A stretch of 23,782 bases of DNA, taken from Oscillibacter sp. GTDB taxonomy: Bacteria; Bacillota; Clostridia; Oscillospirales; Oscillospiraceae. The stretch lies in NCBI GenBank assembly GCA_003522105.1, contig DPGF01000111.1, positions 22,090-45,871 on the forward strand. Reading direction: 5' to 3'. Below are positions 14,147 through 21,307 of this stretch, in pieces. Numbering within the stretch: the stretch's first letter is position 1; the number at the start of each line of letters is the position of its first letter. Made by a program: the position numbers and the translations under genes. The notes under the pieces are model-generated. The model ran no database searches. It saw only the letters and a program-made list of their open reading frames with translations, and had not been told where the DNA came from.

Positions 14147-16549
14147 ATGGAACCTGTAACAAAAAATCTTCCGGTCATTGCCATGCGTGGGCTCAACGTG
14201 TTCCCGCGCATGAATACGAGCTTTGATCTTGAGCGCCCGATCTCGGTGCGCGCGCTTGAGCGCGCCATGGAAAACGGGGAGGAGATCTTCCTCGTCACGC
14301 AGAAGGAGATCGGCGTGGAGCAGCCGGAGGAAAAAGACCTGTATGAGATCGGTACGGTTGCGCGTGTGACGCAGATTCTGCGCGTGACCGACCATGTGCT
14401 GCGCGTGATGATGGAGGGCGCATGCCGCGCCCGCCTCAAAAGACTCTGGCAGCGCGAGCCGTTTTTGCAGGCGCAGGTGGAGCTCGTTGAAGAATCCGCA
14501 GCGCCGCGCAGCGGCAAGCGGACGGAGGCGATGCTGCGCCAGACCTACGCCAGCGTGACGGAATATGCCGAGCTTGCACAGAAGCTGCCGGACGACGTCT
14601 ATGCTGCCATCCTCTCGACAAACGATCCCGGCTATCTTGCTGATTTTATTGCCCAGCAGCTCAACCTGCGCTATCAGGACAAGCAGGATATTCTGAGTGA
14701 GCTGCGTCCGCTGCCGAGATTGCAGCGCATGAACGAGATCCTGCGTCGCGAGATCGAAGTGACCGCCATGGAGCAGGACATCGAGAGCAAAGTTCGCTCC
14801 CGCGTCGGAAAAATTCAGAAGGATTTTGTCCTGCGCGAGCAGATCAAAGTCTTGCAGGACGAGATCGGCGAGGGCGGCGAGGACGAAGAACTCGACGAAT
14901 ACCGCGCAAAGATCGCTAAGGCGCACCTGAACGAGGAAACGGAAAAGAAACTCCTCAAGGACGTTGACCGCCTTGCAAGGCAGCCTTTCGGCAGCGCCGA
15001 AGCGAGCGTGCTGCGCAACTATCTCGATACCTGCATGGAAATGCCCTGGGGCGAGGAGACAAAGGAGCGCGCGAGCGTGGAAGCCGCGCGCAGGATCCTT
15101 GACCACGACCACTATGGACTGCAAAAGGTCAAGGAACGCATTCTGGAATTCATTGCCGTGCGCCAGCTCAACCCCGAGGCAAAGGGGCAGATCCTCTGTC
15201 TGGTCGGTCCTCCGGGCGTCGGCAAGACGTCGATCGCACTGTCCGTTGCCAAGGCGATGAACCGCAAGGTCGCGCGGCTGTCACTCGGCGGCGTGCGCGA
15301 CGAGGCGGACATCCGCGGCCATCGCAAGACCTACATCGGCGCGATGCCCGGCCGCATCATCGAAGCCATTTCCCGCAGCGGTTCGATGAACCCGCTGCTC
15401 GTGCTCGATGAGGTAGACAAGCTCTCGAGCGACGGACGCGGCGACCCCGCGAGCGCACTGCTCGAGGTGCTTGACAGCGAGCAGAACTACGCCTTCCGCG
15501 ACCACTATCTGGAGATTCCCGTCGATTTGAGCCGCGTGATGTTCATCATGACGGCCAACACGCTCGACACCGTTCCCCGCCCGCTGCTCGACCGCATGGA
15601 GATCATTGAGATCCCGAGCTATACGGACGAGGAAAAGGTGCAGATCGCACAGCGCCACCTTCTGTCCAAGGAGCGTCAGGCACACGGACTGACGGCTTCG
15701 AGCCTGCGCGTGGAAGAAAACGCCCTGCGCGCGGTCATCGCGCGCTACACGCGCGAGAGCGGCGTGCGGTCACTGGAGCGCCAGCTTGGCAAAATCTGCC
15801 GAAAGGCCGCAATGCAGCTCACAACAAGTGATGTAAAGCGAGTTACCGTTACAGAGAAGAACCTCGCAGATTTCCTCGGCACGCCGCGGAGCACGCAGGA
15901 TAAGATCCCGGAAAAGGATCTCGTCGGCGTGGTAAACGGCCTTGCGTGGACGGAAGCGGGCGGTGAGATCCTACCGGTTGAGGTCGGTGTGATGGACGGC
16001 AGCGGCAAGCTGGAGCTGACGGGCAACCTTGGCGACGTGATGCAGGAGAGCTGCCGCGCGGCGCTCTCGTGTCTGCGCCAGCGGACGCTGGAGCTCGGCA
16101 TTGCAGCGGACTTCTATAAAACAAAGGACATTCACATTCACTTCCCCGAGGGCGCCATTCCCAAGGACGGCCCGAGCGCCGGCATCGCCATCGCAACGGC
16201 GGTGCTCTCGGCGCTGACGAACCGGCCGGTGCACCGCGAGATCGCCATGACCGGTGAGATCACGCTGCGCGGCCGCGTGCTTGCCATCGGGGGACTGCGC
16301 GAGAAGACGATGGGCGCGCTGCGCGCGGGCGTACATACCGTCCTCCTGCCGAAGGAGAACGAAAAGGATCTCGATGAGATCGACCCGCTGGTGCGCAAGA
16401 AGCTGCGCTTTGTGCCGGTGGAAACGGTGGACGCCGTCTTTGCTGAGGCGCTCGTTCTGCCGGAAAAATGCACCGCTGCCGCACATGAGACTTACCTGCC
16501 CGTGCAGGAGGCAGCGCCCGGTGCGCTGCGTGCGGGCGAAATGAGCTGA
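14147..16549 (+). CDS. lon: ATP-dependent protease Lon (LonA type)
   Basis: A cytoplasmic AAA+ serine protease for damaged and regulatory proteins, 800 residues. An N-terminal LON substrate-binding domain (starting KNLPVIAMRGLNVFPRM) and coiled-coil linker precede the ATPase domain, with Walker A GPPGVGKT (354-361) and Walker B LLVLDEVDKL. The C-terminal protease domain has the Ser677 (PKDGPSAGIA) and Lys720 (REKTMGA) dyad, 43 residues apart as in E. coli. No membrane helices interrupt the ATPase domain, so it is LonA rather than LonB. AAGGAG lies just before the ATG at 14147. The gene lies in the conserved clpX-lon-ysxC order. Confidence 0.98.
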   Translation: MEPVTKNLPVIAMRGLNVFPRMNTSFDLERPISVRALERAMENGEEIFLVTQKEIGVEQPEEKDLYEIGTVARVTQILRVTDHVLRVMMEGACRARLKRLWQREPFLQAQVELVEESAAPRSGKRTEAMLRQTYASVTEYAELAQKLPDDVYAAILSTNDPGYLADFIAQQLNLRYQDKQDILSELRPLPRLQRMNEILRREIEVTAMEQDIESKVRSRVGKIQKDFVLREQIKVLQDEIGEGGEDEELDEYRAKIAKAHLNEETEKKLLKDVDRLARQPFGSAEASVLRNYLDTCMEMPWGEETKERASVEAARRILDHDHYGLQKVKERILEFIAVRQLNPEAKGQILCLVGPPGVGKTSIALSVAKAMNRKVARLSLGGVRDEADIRGHRKTYIGAMPGRIIEAISRSGSMNPLLVLDEVDKLSSDGRGDPASALLEVLDSEQNYAFRDHYLEIPVDLSRVMFIMTANTLDTVPRPLLDRMEIIEIPSYTDEEKVQIAQRHLLSKERQAHGLTASSLRVEENALRAVIARYTRESGVRSLERQLGKICRKAAMQLTTSDVKRVTVTEKNLADFLGTPRSTQDKIPEKDLVGVVNGLAWTEAGGEILPVEVGVMDGSGKLELTGNLGDVMQESCRAALSCLRQRTLELGIAADFYKTKDIHIHFPEGAIPKDGPSAGIAIATAVLSALTNRPVHREIAMTGEITLRGRVLAIGGLREKTMGALRAGVHTVLLPKENEKDLDEIDPLVRKKLRFVPVETVDAVFAEALVLPEKCTAAAHETYLPVQEAAPGALRAGEMS

Positions 16550-16564
16550 AAGGAAACGAAAACC

Positions 16565-17158
16565 ATGGCGATCAATTTCAACAGGGTGGAATTTGTCCTC
16601 TCGGCGGCGTCGGAGAAGCAGTTTGTGCGCGACGGAATGCCACAGCTCGCGTTTGCAGGGCGGTCGAACGTCGGCAAATCCTCGGTCATCAACCGGATCG
16701 TGAACCGCAAGAACTTTGCCCGCGTGGGTGCGTCCCCGGGCAAGACCTCGCAGATCAACTACTTTAAGATCGACGGCAAGCTCTACCTCGTCGACCTGCC
16801 GGGCTACGGCTACGCCAAGGTCTCCAAGACCGAGCGCGACCGCTGGGGCAAGCTCATGGAGGACTACTTCCAGAGTGCGGGACTTATTCACCTCGGCGTG
16901 CAGATCGTTGACGCGCGGCACAAGCCGACGGCGGACGACGTGACAATGCACGACTACTTTGTGCAGACCGGCTGCCCCGTCGTGATCGTGGCGAATAAGC
17001 TCGACAAGCTCAAAGCGCGCGAGGTGGAACCGAATCTTGCCAAGATCCGTGAAACGCTGAATCTGCGCGACGATGAGATCATCGTCCCCTTCTCTGCGGA
17101 AAAGGGGACGGGCAAGGAGCAGCTCATCAATGCGATCCTTGACCACCTGAATGGCTGA
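16565..17158 (+). CDS. ysxC: Ribosome biogenesis GTP-binding protein YihA/YsxC (EngB)
   Basis: A TRAFAC-class GTPase needed for 50S subunit maturation. The 197-residue length is normal. Motifs: G1 GRSNVGKS (32-39), the G2 region ASPGKTSQINYF, G3 DLPG (77-80) followed by YGYAKVSK, G4 NKLD (144-147) and G5 SAEKG (177-181). AAAGGAAA lies upstream of the ATG at 16565. It follows lon by 15 bases and ends the plus-strand cluster at a strong terminator. The lon-ysxC pairing is also found in Bacillus. Confidence 0.96.
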   Translation: MAINFNRVEFVLSAASEKQFVRDGMPQLAFAGRSNVGKSSVINRIVNRKNFARVGASPGKTSQINYFKIDGKLYLVDLPGYGYAKVSKTERDRWGKLMEDYFQSAGLIHLGVQIVDARHKPTADDVTMHDYFVQTGCPVVIVANKLDKLKAREVEPNLAKIRETLNLRDDEIIVPFSAEKGTGKEQLINAILDHLNG

Positions 17159-17178
17159 AAAGGAATAATACTTCACAG

Positions 17179-17216
17179 AAAAGCCTCTGTATGGAATGAC
17201 CATACAGAGGCTTTTT
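17179..17216. terminator. Bidirectional terminator between convergent genes
   Basis: AGCCTCTGTATGG pairs perfectly with CCATACAGAGGCT (within 17180-17214, loop AATGA). T residues follow on the plus side and A residues precede, so it can end both ysxC and the converging minus-strand methyltransferase operon. Confidence 0.9.
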
Positions 17217-17234
17217 ATCGTATTTCCTGGGAAA

Positions 17235-17852
17235 TCACTTGCGCAGTGTCAGGAGTGCGGTGCAGTGGGAGAAGGATTCAAACGTCAGCGCGGGGAAGTG
17301 GGGGCGGAGCTCGTCGTAGACGAAGTAAATTTCATCTGAGTCCCAATCCTCGCCTGCCGCAGTTCGACACGCTTCGAGCTCGTCACGGGTGCGGAAGGCG
17401 ACGTCGCCGATGAAAATGCAGCCGTCCTGCTTCAAAAGCGCCAGGAGTGCGCGCAGAAAGTCAATTTTCTGCGCGTCCGTCAGATGGTGGAGCGAGTAGG
17501 TCGCGATGATGGCATCATACTGTCGCGGGCAGAGCTCGGGCACAAGCCCCTTGGAAAAGTCGCCCTGATAGAGCTTGGCTTCCGGCATTTTTGCCTGCGC
17601 CAGCTCGATCATGCGCGCGGAAAAATCCTGTCCATAGATTTGGCAACTCTGCTCATAGAGCCTTGAGGTCAAAACGCCCGTGCCGAAGCCAATGTCTAAC
17701 ACGTCATGACCGCTTTGTGCAAGCACGCGCTGATAGAGCGCGTTCATCATGGCACGATAGCCTGCGAAGGGGTAGCGGTCATTCTCGTCGGAGAGGCCGA
17801 CGCTCTTGTCGTAGCCGTCGGCCCAGAGGTCGAAGCCGGTGTTGTTCAGCAT
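17235..17852 (-). CDS. Class I SAM-dependent methyltransferase
   Basis: A 205-residue Rossmann-fold methyltransferase. Motif I is VLDIGFGTGVLT (51-62), QDFS (76-79) is the acidic post-I region, GDFS (97-100) is the motif-II-type turn, and ATYSLHHL (117-124) is the typical motif around strand 4. The opening segment FDLWADGYDKSV is common in small-molecule and tRNA-wobble-type methyltransferases, so the substrate cannot be assigned. The start at 17852 has AGGAGG (17859-17864) 6 bases upstream and lies one base after the stop of the TrmH-family gene, implying coupled translation. A longer in-frame extension to 18176 would overlap that gene and is rejected. The gene ends at the bidirectional terminator. 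Confidence 0.9.
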   Translation of the reverse strand: MLNNTGFDLWADGYDKSVGLSDENDRYPFAGYRAMMNALYQRVLAQSGHDVLDIGFGTGVLTSRLYEQSCQIYGQDFSARMIELAQAKMPEAKLYQGDFSKGLVPELCPRQYDAIIATYSLHHLTDAQKIDFLRALLALLKQDGCIFIGDVAFRTRDELEACRTAAGEDWDSDEIYFVYDELRPHFPALTFESFSHCTALLTLRK

Positions 17853-17853
17853 G

Positions 17854-18690
17854 TCAGTCCTCCTTTTCGTTCGGCGGAGGAAGCCCCAGCTCGTAAAATG
17901 CCACGGCGCTTGCCGCAGCGACATTGAGTGAGTCGACGCCATGGTACATCGGGATCTTGACTGTGTAGTCGCAGCTTGCAATGGTGGTGCTTGCGAGGCC
18001 GTCACCCTCCGTGCCCATGACAATGGCAAGCTTTTCCTCCGCGGCGAGGCGGGGGTCATCAAGCCGCACGGAGTCGTCGCGCAGCGCCATGGCGACCGTG
18101 CGAAAGCCGAACGCGCGCAGGAGCTGTGTCCAATCGCCTTCCTCGGGGAGATATGTCCACGGAATGAGGAAGACATTGCCCATGCTCACGCGCGAAGCGC
18201 GGCGATAGAGCGGGTCGCTGCCCGCGCTTGTGAGCAGCACGGCGTCCATGCCAAGCGCAGCGGCGGAGCGGAAGATCGCGCCGATGTTCGTCGGGTTCAT
18301 TACGTTTTCGAGCACGACGAGGCGCCGCGCATCGCGGCAGACGTCCTCGACGCTTTGGAGCTTCGGCCGCCGCATGGCGCAGAGCATGCCGCGCGTCAGG
18401 TGAAAGCCTGTGAGCTGCGTCAGCACGGATTCATCGGCGGTGTAAACCGGAATATCTTGACAGCAGCGGGCGAGAATTTCGCGCCCCTTGCCCCCGATGT
18501 GCTGGCGCTCCATCAGAAAGGAAACCGGCTTACAGCCTGCATCAAGCGCACGGCCGATGACGAGCGGACTTTCTGCGATGAAAAGCGCGTTTTCCGGATC
18601 GGCGCGGTTTAAGAGCTGATTTTCCGTCAGCCGCGCATAGAGATCGAGTGCGGGATCGGAAAAATTTTGGATTTCAATGATGGATGCCAT
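17854..18690 (-). CDS. TrmH/SpoU family RNA 2'-O-methyltransferase
   Basis: A 278-residue SPOUT methyltransferase that probably methylates a ribose in rRNA or tRNA using SAM. The N-terminal part (about 1-105) is the substrate-binding region. The catalytic domain shows all three SpoU motifs: NPTNIGAIFRSA (132-143, with the catalytic-type Arg), IVMGTEGDGL (223-232) and IPMYHGVDSLNVAAASAV (246-263), which form the trefoil-knot SAM site. The exact target cannot be told from the sequence. The start is the ATG at 18690, with AGGAAAGGA upstream. It is 48 bases downstream of the antiporter gene with no terminator visible, so it probably shares that transcript, and it is followed one base later by the class I methyltransferase gene. 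Confidence 0.93.
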   Translation of the reverse strand: MASIIEIQNFSDPALDLYARLTENQLLNRADPENALFIAESPLVIGRALDAGCKPVSFLMERQHIGGKGREILARCCQDIPVYTADESVLTQLTGFHLTRGMLCAMRRPKLQSVEDVCRDARRLVVLENVMNPTNIGAIFRSAAALGMDAVLLTSAGSDPLYRRASRVSMGNVFLIPWTYLPEEGDWTQLLRAFGFRTVAMALRDDSVRLDDPRLAAEEKLAIVMGTEGDGLASTTIASCDYTVKIPMYHGVDSLNVAAASAVAFYELGLPPPNEKED

Positions 18691-18738
18691 AGTCGATTCC
18701 TTTCCTGCGCTTTTTGCATTTACTTATTCGGGAGAAGA

Positions 18739-20073
18739 TCAAGACCCCTTCTTCTTGCCGTCCACGGCAATGAAGAACAGCGAGCTCACCGCCAGCAGGT
18801 AGGGGTAGAACAGGTTCGGAATGATGTCAAAGGCGGAGATGTTGTAACCCAGCTCGTGCGCTGCGGAGATGGCGACGAGCATCTGCGCGCCGTAGGGAAT
18901 GATGCCCTGGAAAATGCAGGAGAACGTGTCGAGCAGGGAGGCGGCCTTGCGCGGCGTGATGCCGTATTCCTCGCTCATTTCTTTGGCAATGGGGTTCGCC
19001 ATAACGATGGCAACGGTGTTGTTCGCCGTGGCAATGTCCATCGCGCCGACAAGCAGCCCCATGCCGATCTGGCCGCCGCGCTTACCGCGGAACGCCCGGC
19101 GAATCCAGCCGAGCAGCGCCTCGAAGCCGCCGAATTCACGGATCAGCGCGCAGATGGCAGAGACCAGGATCGCGACCATCGACGTTTCGAACATACCGGC
19201 GGCGCCGCTGCCCATATTCTCAAGCAGCGCCTTGACCGCGAGGATACCGCTCTGGCCGGTCGCGCCGGTCGCCAGCGCGATGATCGAGCCGGAGACGATG
19301 CCGATGAGCAGCACGACAAAGACATTGATGCCGATGATGCCGCCGATGAGCACCAGCACATAGGGAATGATCTGAATGAGGTTATAGGGCGGGATCTCTG
19401 CGGGCGTGACGTCGGCGCGGAGCGTCAGCACGAGAATGAGCGCAAGAGAGGCGAGCGCAGCGGGAAGCGCGATGTGGAAATTCTCGCGGAATTTATCTTT
19501 CATCGCGCAGCCCTGGCCGTTGCAGGCGGCGATGGTGGTGTCGGAGATGAAGCTCAGGTTGTCGCCGAACATGGCGCCGCCCATGACGGACGCGATGCAC
19601 AGCGGCAGGGAGTAACCGCTGGCTGCGGCGATGGGGATGGCGATGGGCGTGATGAGCGTGATGGTACCGACGCTCGTGCCCATTGCGGTGGAGACAAAGC
19701 AGCTGACGACGAAGAGCACCGCCACGGCGAACTTTGCGGGAATGAGAGAGAGCATGAAGTACGCAACGCTCTCTGCGCTCGAGCGGCCCACCACGCCGAC
19801 GAACATGCCGGCGGCGAGGAAGATGAGCAGCATCGTGACGATATTTTTGTCGCCGATGCCCTTGCCCATCAGCACGAGCTTTTCGTCAAAGGACAGGGTG
19901 CGGTTCTGGCAGCAGGCCACGAGCAGTGCGATGAGGAAGATGACAACGATGGGAATGGAATAAAAGCCCATCGGGATCTTGAGCACATACTCAAAGACCA
20001 GACCGAGACCCAGATACAGAACCAGGAAAACGAAGATCGGCAGCAGCGCTGCGGGGTTGGATTTTTTTTGCAT
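18739..20073 (-). CDS. Na+/H+ antiporter NhaC family transporter
   Basis: A 444-residue polytopic membrane protein made almost entirely of hydrophobic helices. It carries signatures of the NhaC/COG1757 antiporter superfamily: SVMGGAMFGDNLSFISDTT, a glycine/threonine-rich STAMGTSVGTITLITPIA stretch, and a repeat-like second half with MDIATANNTVAIVMANPIAKE. Substrate may be Na+/H+, or an organic ion as in some relatives. The start at 20073 is chosen as the first Met before the hydrophobic region (MQKKSNPAALL); the ribosome site is weak (GAGAAAGAGAG) compared with its neighbours. A longer in-frame start at 20157 would lie inside the promoter. It is headed by a perfect consensus promoter and a terminator-like leader hairpin. 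Confidence 0.9.
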   Translation of the reverse strand: MQKKSNPAALLPIFVFLVLYLGLGLVFEYVLKIPMGFYSIPIVVIFLIALLVACCQNRTLSFDEKLVLMGKGIGDKNIVTMLLIFLAAGMFVGVVGRSSAESVAYFMLSLIPAKFAVAVLFVVSCFVSTAMGTSVGTITLITPIAIPIAAASGYSLPLCIASVMGGAMFGDNLSFISDTTIAACNGQGCAMKDKFRENFHIALPAALASLALILVLTLRADVTPAEIPPYNLIQIIPYVLVLIGGIIGINVFVVLLIGIVSGSIIALATGATGQSGILAVKALLENMGSGAAGMFETSMVAILVSAICALIREFGGFEALLGWIRRAFRGKRGGQIGMGLLVGAMDIATANNTVAIVMANPIAKEMSEEYGITPRKAASLLDTFSCIFQGIIPYGAQMLVAISAAHELGYNISAFDIIPNLFYPYLLAVSSLFFIAVDGKKKGS

Positions 20074-20101
20074 GGCGGCATTCTCTCTTTCTCCGAAACA
20101 T

Positions 20102-20124
20102 AAAAAAAGGCTCCTGCGAGGAGC
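20102..20124 (-). terminator. Terminator-like hairpin in the antiporter leader
   Basis: On the minus strand, GCTCCT-CGC-AGGAGC (20124 to 20110) forms a GC-rich 6-bp stem, then C and seven T residues (20108-20102). It lies about 12-35 bases after the predicted transcription start and 29 bases before the antiporter ATG, so transcripts must read through it. Confidence 0.65.
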
Positions 20125-20142
20125 GTTTGTGCGATGCGAATT

Positions 20143-20171
20143 ATTATAAGGAGTCAAAATGACCTTGTCAA
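20143..20171 (-). promoter_or_regulatory. Perfect consensus sigma-A promoter for the antiporter operon
   Basis: TTGACA (20171-20166) and TATAAT (20148-20143) have a 17-base spacer, an exact match to consensus on the minus strand. The expected start is near 20136. Confidence 0.9.
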
Positions 20172-20185
20172 GTAAGACTTGCCGG

Positions 20186-20218
20186 AAAACGCGGCGTTCT
20201 CCGATCGGAGAACGCCGC
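20186..20218 (-). terminator. Terminator of the exported membrane protein gene (28-base perfect palindrome)
   Basis: 20191-20218 is a perfect 28-base palindrome (GCGGCGTTCTCC, central GATC, then the complement). It forms a 12-bp GC-rich stem 14 bases after the stop codon, followed on the minus strand by G and four T residues. The T tract is short, but position and stem strength fit termination. Confidence 0.7.
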
Positions 20219-20232
20219 AGCGCGGATGGTAT

Positions 20233-21156
20233 TCACGAGATGGACACGACGAAGCTCCAGACGGGCTCGGCAAGGTAGTAGCCGAGGACGGCCGAGGCAA
20301 GATTTGCCGAAACAGCATAGAGTGCGGCGCGGCCCCTGCTGTGGCCGGTGAGCAGGCCGCGGCCGGCGTAGAGATAGATCTCGATGAGTAGAATGGCTGC
20401 CTCCATTGGGAGAAGAAACAGGAAATAGTTCCAGAGGGCTGCGCCGTTTTGCAGGTTCAGAACGCTGCTTGCAGCCGCCAGAACCCCCTGTGTGACGAGG
20501 TTGACAAGCAAAAATGCTTTCCAATTCTCTTTCCAGGAATACCGGAACAGAAGCAGCAGAATGCCCTCGATGAGGAGCGTCGGCACGAGCGTTGCAAGAA
20601 ATTGCAGCAAATAGCCGGTGACGGTCGAAGGGACGGTGACAGTGGTGTGCTCCGTGTCGTCTGCCCAGTGAACGGTCACACTTGATTGCAGCACCTTGCG
20701 CTCAAGCACGTCGGAGAGCCAGACCTTGCCGGACTGCGTGACAAGGATGATGCGGTAGGTGCTCGGCACGCCGTGGTAGCCGAACACGTGCAGGTCATTG
20801 CCGAAGGCATCCGTCCCTTCCGCGTACAGCTCGCCCCACATCGGCGCGCCGGTCGTGCCCTGCGCAATGCAGGCGTGCCAGCCTGCGGGAACATTCTCGC
20901 GCAGGAGCGCCAGGAGATCGGGGTCGAGCGTATCCTCTTTGCCGTCGTAGTTCCAGTCGATGCCGTCGATACGGTTTCCATCTTCCGCGCCCCAGTCGCC
21001 CTCGGCGAGCAGGTCGAGATAGTAGGGCTCCTGCGGCGCGTTTTCGACGCGCACGGTGAGTTGGGGCTTCGGCCCTGAGTCGGCAAAGGCAAAGGTTGTG
21101 AGTGCAAGGGACGCGAGGAGCGCGCAAACAAACGCGCGAAGGGATGCTCTTTTCAT
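20233..21156 (-). CDS. Uncharacterised exported membrane protein with EF-hand-like loop
   Basis: A 307-residue protein I cannot assign to a characterised family, although similar uncharacterised Firmicutes membrane proteins come to mind. A signal peptide (MKRASLRAFVCALL...AFA, cleavage near residue 26) is followed by an extracytoplasmic domain of about 150 residues, then about four membrane helices (roughly 180-300). In the outer domain, residues 67-78 (DWNYDGKEDTLD) fit the DxNxDGxxD...D pattern of calcium-binding EF-hand/dockerin-type loops. A downstream Gly/Tyr-rich segment (HVFGYHGVPSTYRIILV) looks like a beta structure. The start at 21156 has AGGAGG just upstream. The gene has its own terminator and a possible promoter. 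Its function is unknown; surface sensing or binding is a guess from topology. Confidence 0.82.
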   Translation of the reverse strand: MKRASLRAFVCALLASLALTTFAFADSGPKPQLTVRVENAPQEPYYLDLLAEGDWGAEDGNRIDGIDWNYDGKEDTLDPDLLALLRENVPAGWHACIAQGTTGAPMWGELYAEGTDAFGNDLHVFGYHGVPSTYRIILVTQSGKVWLSDVLERKVLQSSVTVHWADDTEHTTVTVPSTVTGYLLQFLATLVPTLLIEGILLLLFRYSWKENWKAFLLVNLVTQGVLAAASSVLNLQNGAALWNYFLFLLPMEAAILLIEIYLYAGRGLLTGHSRGRAALYAVSANLASAVLGYYLAEPVWSFVVSIS

Positions 21157-21258
21157 CGGAAATCCTCCTTTTTTCTGCGGAACACATCTCTCTTCCGCTT
21201 CTTTAGACGCGAAAGAGAGGAAAAAAGTTCCCGCATTTCGATTTTAACACGAAACGGG
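21157..21258 (-). other. Leader region of the exported protein gene, with hairpin
   Basis: The gap between the Mur/ATP-grasp terminator and the exported protein gene contains an imperfect inverted repeat (21188-21198 with 21209-21219, one G-T type mismatch). On the minus strand this places an 11-bp stem in the leader, followed by the AGGAGG ribosome site. No known riboswitch was recognised. Confidence 0.4.
21241..21249 (-). promoter_or_regulatory. Possible extended -10 promoter for the exported protein gene
   Basis: On the minus strand TGT-TAAAAT (21249-21241) resembles an extended -10 element. No good -35 box is present at the right distance. Confidence 0.3.
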
Positions 21259-21295
21259 AAAAAGGAAAAGGACGGCTTTTGCGAGCCATCCTTTT
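21259..21295 (-). terminator. Intrinsic terminator of the Mur ligase/ATP-grasp gene
   Basis: On the minus strand a 12-bp stem (21295-21284 with 21277-21266, one G-T wobble, 6-base loop) is followed by CC and five T residues. It lies 13 bases after the stop codon. Confidence 0.82.
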
Positions 21296-21307
21296 GGATC
21301 GGAATGG

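Noticed and set aside
12830..15124. Very long open frame on the minus strand across clpX and lon (764 codons)
   Set aside because: It is antisense to two clear genes with full catalytic motifs. GC-rich codon bias leaves the opposite frame open; the translation is low-complexity and matches no family I recognise.
15971..17203. 410-codon minus-strand open frame opposite lon and ysxC
   Set aside because: Shadow of two well-supported genes; it also runs through the shared terminator hairpin.
17853..18176. N-terminal extension of the class I methyltransferase
   Set aside because: It overlaps the end of the TrmH-family gene in another frame and shows no methyltransferase features; the start at 17852 has AGGAGG upstream.
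20099..20101. Short upstream reading frame starting just after the T tract in the antiporter leader
   Set aside because: The ATG follows the T run with no ribosome site and is in a different frame from the antiporter; not enough to call a leader peptide.
18667..20103. 478-codon plus-strand open frame opposite the antiporter gene
   Set aside because: The translation is an improbable run of His, Asp, Glu, Arg and Gly, as expected from the complement of hydrophobic codons; the antiporter on the other strand is clear.
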